Assembly (NCBI RefSeq): GCF_003426735.1
Contig: NZ_QVON01000004.1
Span: 62,001-126,000, forward strand
Reading direction: 5' to 3'
Origin: Arenibacter sp. P308M17
GTDB lineage: Bacteria; Bacteroidota; Bacteroidia; Flavobacteriales; Flavobacteriaceae
DNA: 64,000 bases
This document shows positions 59,275 through 64,000 of the stretch, in pieces (position 1 is the first letter of the stretch; every line of letters begins with the position of its first letter). Below the pieces are notes generated by a model. The model was not told the origin of the DNA. It made no database searches and worked only from the letters and a program-made list of their open reading frames with translations. The position numbers were made by a program, and so were the translations under genes.

Positions 59275-61998
59275 ATGAAATATATCCACTTCTTTTTTTG
59301 CCTGCTATTGGGAATGGCCGTGCAGGCGCAGATCAAGATAGGCGACAACCCGCAAAATATAGACCCCAGTTCGGTGCTGGAGCTGGAAAGCAGTTCCAGG
59401 GTATTGGTCATAACCCGTGTAAACACCGCACAAATGAACGCCATAACGCCTTCCTCAGGCGCCTTGGTGTACAATACGGACATAGAATGCATCCATTACT
59501 ATACGGGAACGGAATGGAAGGATATCTGCGATGCCGTAGCCGGTTCCATCACCTTTACTTCGGACGATGCCACGGTGGTCATTACTTCCACCGGCGGCAA
59601 TAACTTCGACCTAAAAGTAGGGCAGATTACAGGGATGAACATTGTTAACGAAACTATCTTTGGTGCCGATATTGCCACTGCCACCATTGGGGAGCGGCAA
59701 TTGGCCCCCAATTCGGTAAGTGCCTCGGAATTACAGGACAATACCGTAGGGAAAGACGAAATACAGGAAGCTGCTGTGGGCACCCTTGAAATTATTGATG
59801 GTACTATTCAGCCGAGCGACATGCAGCCGGGTGCCTTTGACCAGCTATTGACCACCGATGCTGCCGGCAATGTGGTATGGGTCAACAAGAACGAACTGGG
59901 CGCCACCCAGGCGGACCAGACCACCATTACGGGGGCCGGTACGGCTGCAGACCCCATTAAGGTGGCCGATACGGTCATAGGCGACATTCTGGCCAATGCC
60001 AATGCCATAACCGTAAACTCCAACAATATTGCTCAGAACAGTAACGACATTGGGGCCAACACTACTTCGATCAACGATCATATTACTGCTGATGGGGATT
60101 TGGATGACCAAAATGAAATCCTAACTGGAGCTGAAATCCAAGGAAATGAATTGGTCATTACTGAATCTGGAAATGAAACCAGAGTAGACTTGGGAGCTTT
60201 TAATAATACTGGTTCCGATAACCAAAATTTGGGCCCAGCGAATTTAACGGGACAAAACCTGACCATTAACATTCAAAATGGAAATCCTACTACGGCAAAT
60301 TTAAGTGCCTTTGCAACGGATACCGAAATGGCGAATGCCATTACCACTTCAGAAAATGCGGATAACGACAAGGCCGAGGACAATGAACTTATCACCAATG
60401 CCGTTTTAACTGGCACCGATTTGGTAATTACGGAAGCCGGTAATCCGTGGACCGTACCCTTGGCAAGTTTAAGCGGAAGTAATGGAGCAGATGGTAGTAT
60501 TATTGACCCTAACGGAGGTACCTTTATTAACATCACAGGGGCAGGGACGGCTGCAAGCCCTTATGTTATCAATAATACGTTTACGGAAGTGGATGGGAGT
60601 TTAAGCAATGAACTTACTGACATCGCATTTAATACCACTACCAACATTCTCTCATTAACCAATCCAGCAACTGTCTTGGGTGGCAGTGTTAATTTAAGTA
60701 GTCTTGCCGGAGGCACCGATGACCAGACCGCAGCAGAGGTGACATACGACAATACTACTTCACTGCTCAGCGCAACAGATACCCAAGCTGCAATTGATGA
60801 ACTCGCAGCAAGCGGAGGCACCGACGACCAGACCGCAGCAGAGGTTACATATGACAATACCACGTCACTGCTAACCGCAACCGATACACAGGCAGCAATT
60901 GATGAACTCGCGGCAAACGGAGGGACCGACGACCAGAATATTGAAAGCCTGGGATTGGTCGGGACCACCCTTACCGTAGGGATCGAGGATGGAACCGCTC
61001 AGACCGTAAATCTGGCCGCCCTACTCGGCACCGACGACCAGACCGCAGCAGAGGTGACATACGACAATACCACGTCACTGCTAACCGCAACCGATACGCA
61101 GGCAGCAATTGACGAACTTGCGGCAAGCCCAGCCACGGATGACCAGAATATTGAAAGCCTGGGATTGGTCGGGACCACCCTTACCGTAGGGATCGAGGAT
61201 GGAACCGCTCAGACCGTAAATCTGGCCGCCCTGCTCGGCACCGACGACCAGACCGCCGCAGAGGTGACATACGACAATACCACATCACTGCTAACCGCAA
61301 CCGATACACAGGCAGCAATTGACGAACTCGCGGCAGCATCTGGCGAAGAAAACCTATCAAACACTGACCTTACACAAACCACAGGTCAAGTCAGAACTTA
61401 TGACCTAAATGGTTCTGATTTAATATTTAGAGATAATTCCGGACTACCTACTACAGGAAATGTAGGTATTGGAAATTTACCAGGCGCGCCCCAAAGTCAA
61501 TTAGATGTAAATGGACAAATACAAGCAAGTGATGGTTTTGCAGCTACAGAAGGAACAGCTGGACAACCGTCTTACGGCTTTTACACGGATGGAGATACAA
61601 ATACTGGAATGTTCAGAGCCGATGAGGATCAAATAGGTTTTTCAACAAATGGTCAAGAAGCTATAAGAATAGATGCCAGCCAAAACGTTGGAGTAGGAAC
61701 AATTGCACCTAATTCTACATTACATACTGGAGGTTCCTTTTCTACTGCAATTTTAATAACAAATTCGGATCTTACTTTAGATAACTCTCATCATACAATA
61801 ATCCTTGGAGATAATCACAATATTACTTTACCATCAGCAACTTTATTCACTGGTAGAATTTATATCATCAAAAATAATACAGCCTTTACCCCAACTATTT
61901 CAACATATTTAGATTCAGATGGAGCTCCAACTAACGCAATTGCTTTAGGAGTTATACAACTTCAAAGTGACGGAAGTGTTTGGCAACAAATAAATTAA
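59275..61998 (+). CDS. large secreted repeat protein, tail-fibre-like adhesin
   Basis: 907 residues from ATG 59275 (a TTG lies two codons upstream). Signal peptide (FFFCLLLGMAVQAQ), a conserved head IKIGDNPQNIDPSSVLELES...VLVITRVNTAQMNAI...GALVYNTD (about 19-85) shared with the gene at 63523, a beta/Ser-Thr-rich middle, and about four TDDQTAAEVTYDNTTSLL..TQAAIDELAA units (about 480-690). The C-terminus (SQLDVNGQIQAS, TDGDTNTGMFR, NVGVGTIAPNSTLHTGG) resembles phage tail-fibre knobs. No T9SS sorting domain is seen. One base before the T9SS type B gene. Confidence 0.85.
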   Translation: MKYIHFFFCLLLGMAVQAQIKIGDNPQNIDPSSVLELESSSRVLVITRVNTAQMNAITPSSGALVYNTDIECIHYYTGTEWKDICDAVAGSITFTSDDATVVITSTGGNNFDLKVGQITGMNIVNETIFGADIATATIGERQLAPNSVSASELQDNTVGKDEIQEAAVGTLEIIDGTIQPSDMQPGAFDQLLTTDAAGNVVWVNKNELGATQADQTTITGAGTAADPIKVADTVIGDILANANAITVNSNNIAQNSNDIGANTTSINDHITADGDLDDQNEILTGAEIQGNELVITESGNETRVDLGAFNNTGSDNQNLGPANLTGQNLTINIQNGNPTTANLSAFATDTEMANAITTSENADNDKAEDNELITNAVLTGTDLVITEAGNPWTVPLASLSGSNGADGSIIDPNGGTFINITGAGTAASPYVINNTFTEVDGSLSNELTDIAFNTTTNILSLTNPATVLGGSVNLSSLAGGTDDQTAAEVTYDNTTSLLSATDTQAAIDELAASGGTDDQTAAEVTYDNTTSLLTATDTQAAIDELAANGGTDDQNIESLGLVGTTLTVGIEDGTAQTVNLAALLGTDDQTAAEVTYDNTTSLLTATDTQAAIDELAASPATDDQNIESLGLVGTTLTVGIEDGTAQTVNLAALLGTDDQTAAEVTYDNTTSLLTATDTQAAIDELAAASGEENLSNTDLTQTTGQVRTYDLNGSDLIFRDNSGLPTTGNVGIGNLPGAPQSQLDVNGQIQASDGFAATEGTAGQPSYGFYTDGDTNTGMFRADEDQIGFSTNGQEAIRIDASQNVGVGTIAPNSTLHTGGSFSTAILITNSDLTLDNSHHTIILGDNHNITLPSATLFTGRIYIIKNNTAFTPTISTYLDSDGAPTNAIALGVIQLQSDGSVWQQIN
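60715..61344 (+). repeat. in-gene repeat block of the adhesin, including a 210 bp tandem duplication
   Basis: Four copies of a roughly 105 bp unit (ACCGACGACCAGACCGCAGC start) and two of a second unit (GACCAGAATATTGAAAGCC start). The compound unit 60931-61140 is repeated at 61141-61350 with only a few base differences, indicating recent duplication. All units are in frame. Confidence 0.85.
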
Positions 61999-61999
61999 A

Positions 62000-63148
62000 A
62001 TGAAGAATTTTCTTTTCTTATCGTTCTTCTTATTAGGTGTTTTTGTTAACGCCCAAACGGCCCTGTACAATAGCGGCAACATCCGTATCCACGATGAGGG
62101 ACAGATAGGGTTCCATACCGATCTAATCAACAATGCGGCCTTCGACCAGAACTTGGGCCTGGCCGGTTTTTATGGCAGTAGTATGATAAATGTTTCCGGC
62201 GCCTTTATGCCGGTGTTCTTCGATGCTGAGATTGCCAACGACCAGGGGGTACTGCTCAACACCGGGATGAGTGTTGCCTCGAACACTAATTTTGTGGCGG
62301 GCAACTTTATTACCCCAAGGCAACAACAGGACATTTATTTCAATTTTCTGCAAAATGCCTTTTATGTGGGCGAAAGCGACCCCTCCAAGGTAGATGGCTA
62401 TGTCTCCATCAACAACGAACAAAATTTTACTTTTCCGGTGGGCGATTCAGAGCAATTGCGTTCCCTGACCCTGAATAGCAGCGGCACCAACAGCTTTGCC
62501 AAATGCGCCTATTACCTGGAGAGTCCCACCAACCCCACCACCTTTCCCGAAAGTTTCGATCCCACCAAAAAGCCCAGGACCATGGGAAGTATCAGTGAGG
62601 TGGAATTTTGGCATTTGGAAGGCGGTGTTTCCTCCAACATACAGATCAGCTGGAACCCACGCAGCAATATGGCCGCCCTGACCGAGGAGGTGGAAAAGAT
62701 CATCCCCGTAGGCTGGAGCATTGCGGGCAGATCCTGGGTAAATCTGGGCGCCGCCTCCGTGGTGGGCGACCTAAGCCAGGGATTTTTGATTTCGGAAAAT
62801 TTTATCCCGGACGATTATGCCGTTATCACCTTTGCTTCGGAAGCCACGGCCAAGGAACTGCTTACGCTGGACAACTACCTGGTAACTCCCAATGGGGATG
62901 GCGTAAACGATGCGCTCTATATAGCCGAACTGGAACTCTCCAATGACGATACCATCAGCATTTTTAACCGTCAGGGACAAAAAGTATATGAGGAGGACAA
63001 TTACACCAACGGCTTTACGGGCTATTCCAATGTGGACAATTTGGTCATCAACCGCGCCGCCGGATTGCCCAATGGGGTCTATTTCTATGTCATTGCCATG
63101 AAGGACCTAAAGTTGAATTACCAGGGGTTTCTGTATTTGGAAAACTAG
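62000..63148 (+). CDS. secreted protein with T9SS type B (gliding motility-type) sorting domain
   Basis: 382 residues. Signal peptide (FLFLSFFLLGVFVNAQ), a beta-rich body (about 20-285), and a C-terminal type B sorting domain (about 290-382): TPNGDGVNDALYIAEL, ISIFNRQGQKVYEE and LPNGVYFYVIAM...YQGFLYL. It should cross the outer membrane by type IX secretion and stay cell-associated or be released. Its ATG follows the adhesin stop by one base, so the two are one operon and may form a surface complex. GC content is visibly higher than in flanking DNA. Confidence 0.9.
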   Translation: MKNFLFLSFFLLGVFVNAQTALYNSGNIRIHDEGQIGFHTDLINNAAFDQNLGLAGFYGSSMINVSGAFMPVFFDAEIANDQGVLLNTGMSVASNTNFVAGNFITPRQQQDIYFNFLQNAFYVGESDPSKVDGYVSINNEQNFTFPVGDSEQLRSLTLNSSGTNSFAKCAYYLESPTNPTTFPESFDPTKKPRTMGSISEVEFWHLEGGVSSNIQISWNPRSNMAALTEEVEKIIPVGWSIAGRSWVNLGAASVVGDLSQGFLISENFIPDDYAVITFASEATAKELLTLDNYLVTPNGDGVNDALYIAELELSNDDTISIFNRQGQKVYEEDNYTNGFTGYSNVDNLVINRAAGLPNGVYFYVIAMKDLKLNYQGFLYLEN

Positions 63149-63522
63149 GCCCCTCCCTAACCCTCCCCCAAGGGGAGGGAACGTTGAAAGTAATGCTTAG
63201 TATTCAGTACATAGTATTGAGTATTGAAATTGGATAGTATTCAGTAGGCAAAAAAAGTTCAATGATCAAGGTTCAAAGTCTATCAAGTATCTCATTTCTA
63301 TTATCTAGCATCTCATTTCTCAATTCTAACATCTCGCATCCACTATCCTGTACGTATTCACCTACAAACGCCCCATCGATAAACGGCACATTCCATAGCC
63401 CAAATTTTCCTAACTACCGGTACGCAACAGCTTTCATCCTGTTCACAACATAAATTTAACATTACTTTATAAGTAGGTTAAATTTGGATCCATATAGGTC
63501 ATTGCACCCCAAATACCTTTCA
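63149..63522. other. 374-base gap with a terminator-like hairpin and low-complexity words
   Basis: CCCTCCCC (63161-63168) pairs with GGGGAGGG (63172-63179) around CAA just after the T9SS gene stop, a probable terminator of the CCCTCC..GGAGGG family. The rest has AGTATTCAGTA, TTGAGTATTGAAA and ATCTCATTTCT words and no gene. Confidence 0.65.
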
Positions 63523-64000
63523 ATGGACTTTAAAAAATTACTCCTATTATTAACTTTGATGGGTTGCACCTTTGCAACCGCCCAAGTAAAAATTGGTGAA
63601 AATCCGAACAGTATCGATGCGGCTTCCATAGTTGAATTGGAAAGCAGTACCAAAGCATTTGTACTTACCCGGGTTTCCAATACCCAAATGCAGGCCATTA
63701 AACCCCTTCGTGGGGCAATGGTCTTTAACACGGATGCGCAGTGTATTTTCTTCTACAATGGAACCCAATGGAACAACCTATGTACAGGGGGATCCACTGC
63801 TACGGGGGGTGTCGGCATTCAATCAACCTTGGATAATGGCAACGGGACAATTACTTTCAATTATACCGACGGAACAAAATTTACGACATCCAACCTAAGG
63901 GGACCGCAAGGTCCTGCGGGTGTTGATGGTACTGATGGAGCCAATGGTGCCATTGGGCCCAAAGGTGATACCGGGGCTACCGGAGCGACCGGAGCGCAAG
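63523..64000 (+). CDS. collagen-like secreted protein, C-terminus cut by window edge
   Basis: 159 residues are visible from ATG 63523. Signal peptide (LLLLLTLMGCTFATAQ), then the same head module as the adhesin at 59275 (VKIGENPNSIDAASIVELES...FVLTRVSNTQMQAI...GAMVFNTDAQCIFFYNGTQW), a GxGTITFNYTDGTKFTT strand segment, and Gly-x-y triplets (GPQGPAGVDGTDGANGA...GATGATGAQ) running off the end. Probable surface fibre with a collagen-like stalk. Confidence 0.88.
   Translation, partial: MDFKKLLLLLTLMGCTFATAQVKIGENPNSIDAASIVELESSTKAFVLTRVSNTQMQAIKPLRGAMVFNTDAQCIFFYNGTQWNNLCTGGSTATGGVGIQSTLDNGNGTITFNYTDGTKFTTSNLRGPQGPAGVDGTDGANGAIGPKGDTGATGATGAQ

Noticed and set aside
60561-60968. Repeat-rich open frame on the minus strand inside the adhesin
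   Set aside because: It simply mirrors the in-frame repeats of the plus-strand gene.

Overview
This window looks like the chromosome of a marine-type Flavobacteriaceae (Bacteroidota) bacterium. The evidence is an AT-leaning composition, several genes preceded by the Bacteroidota -7 box TAnnTTTG with little Shine-Dalgarno signal, a type IX secretion (type B) C-terminal sorting domain, bacterial kynurenine-pathway genes, and the order pyrE / SRPBCC / birA / rsfS / ftsH / LUD / cdsA / psd / ACBP, which I recognise from this family. The genus is not certain. I see no rRNA, tRNA, CRISPR array, transposase or prophage.

Layout. 1-7221: housekeeping block (NUDIX fragment, pyrE, birA, rsfS, ftsH, phospholipid genes cdsA-psd and a small acyl-CoA-binding protein). 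7375-13584: hybrid histidine kinase tail-to-tail with a LytTR regulator, then a vanadium-haloperoxidase-type lipoprotein beside an outer-membrane barrel. 13594-16351: zinc-ribbon SDR, an unknown secreted protein and a HopJ-family protein. 16368-25184: one compact minus-strand operon headed by a LacI regulator, with DUF6807, two Tat-exported Gfo/Idh/MocA proteins, DUF1080, an exported NagA-like deacetylase, an Nramp-like transporter and NagB. This is my best candidate for an undescribed system: oxidative (3-keto) cleavage of an acetamido-sugar glycoside in the periplasm. 25527-30571: CDP-alcohol phosphotransferase, another Gfo/Idh protein and valS.

30770-43368: DUF1573, aminotransferase-murB, an ECF sigma / anti-sigma pair, a small Cys-rich membrane protein and second sigma factor, lipA, gap coupled to a TPR hybrid kinase, lpxK, Nif3, and a DUF164 coiled-coil protein whose zinc ribbon has lost its cysteines. 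43427-51176: kmo and kynU separated by a ClpP paralogue, a lipoprotein and an MFS transporter, then an O-methyltransferase, PAP2 phosphatase and tatA. 52287-59086: M1 metallopeptidase, DUF6702, two paralogous carboxypeptidase-regulatory-domain proteins and peptidase E. 59275-64000: a surface locus with a 907-residue repeat/tail-fibre-like protein, a T9SS type B protein and a collagen-like protein cut by the window end.

Gene-free stretches hold short inverted-repeat families rather than genes: a 151-172 bp element with AGTACATGACAAAA ends (two full copies, one partial), a 161 bp fold-back element, a GC-rich 50 bp palindromic unit present four times (twice within a 155 bp tandem duplication), a 10 x TAGGCAA array at the kynU promoter, and low-complexity TTGAAC / TTAGA tracts. 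These concentrate between 45.6 and 59.3 kb.
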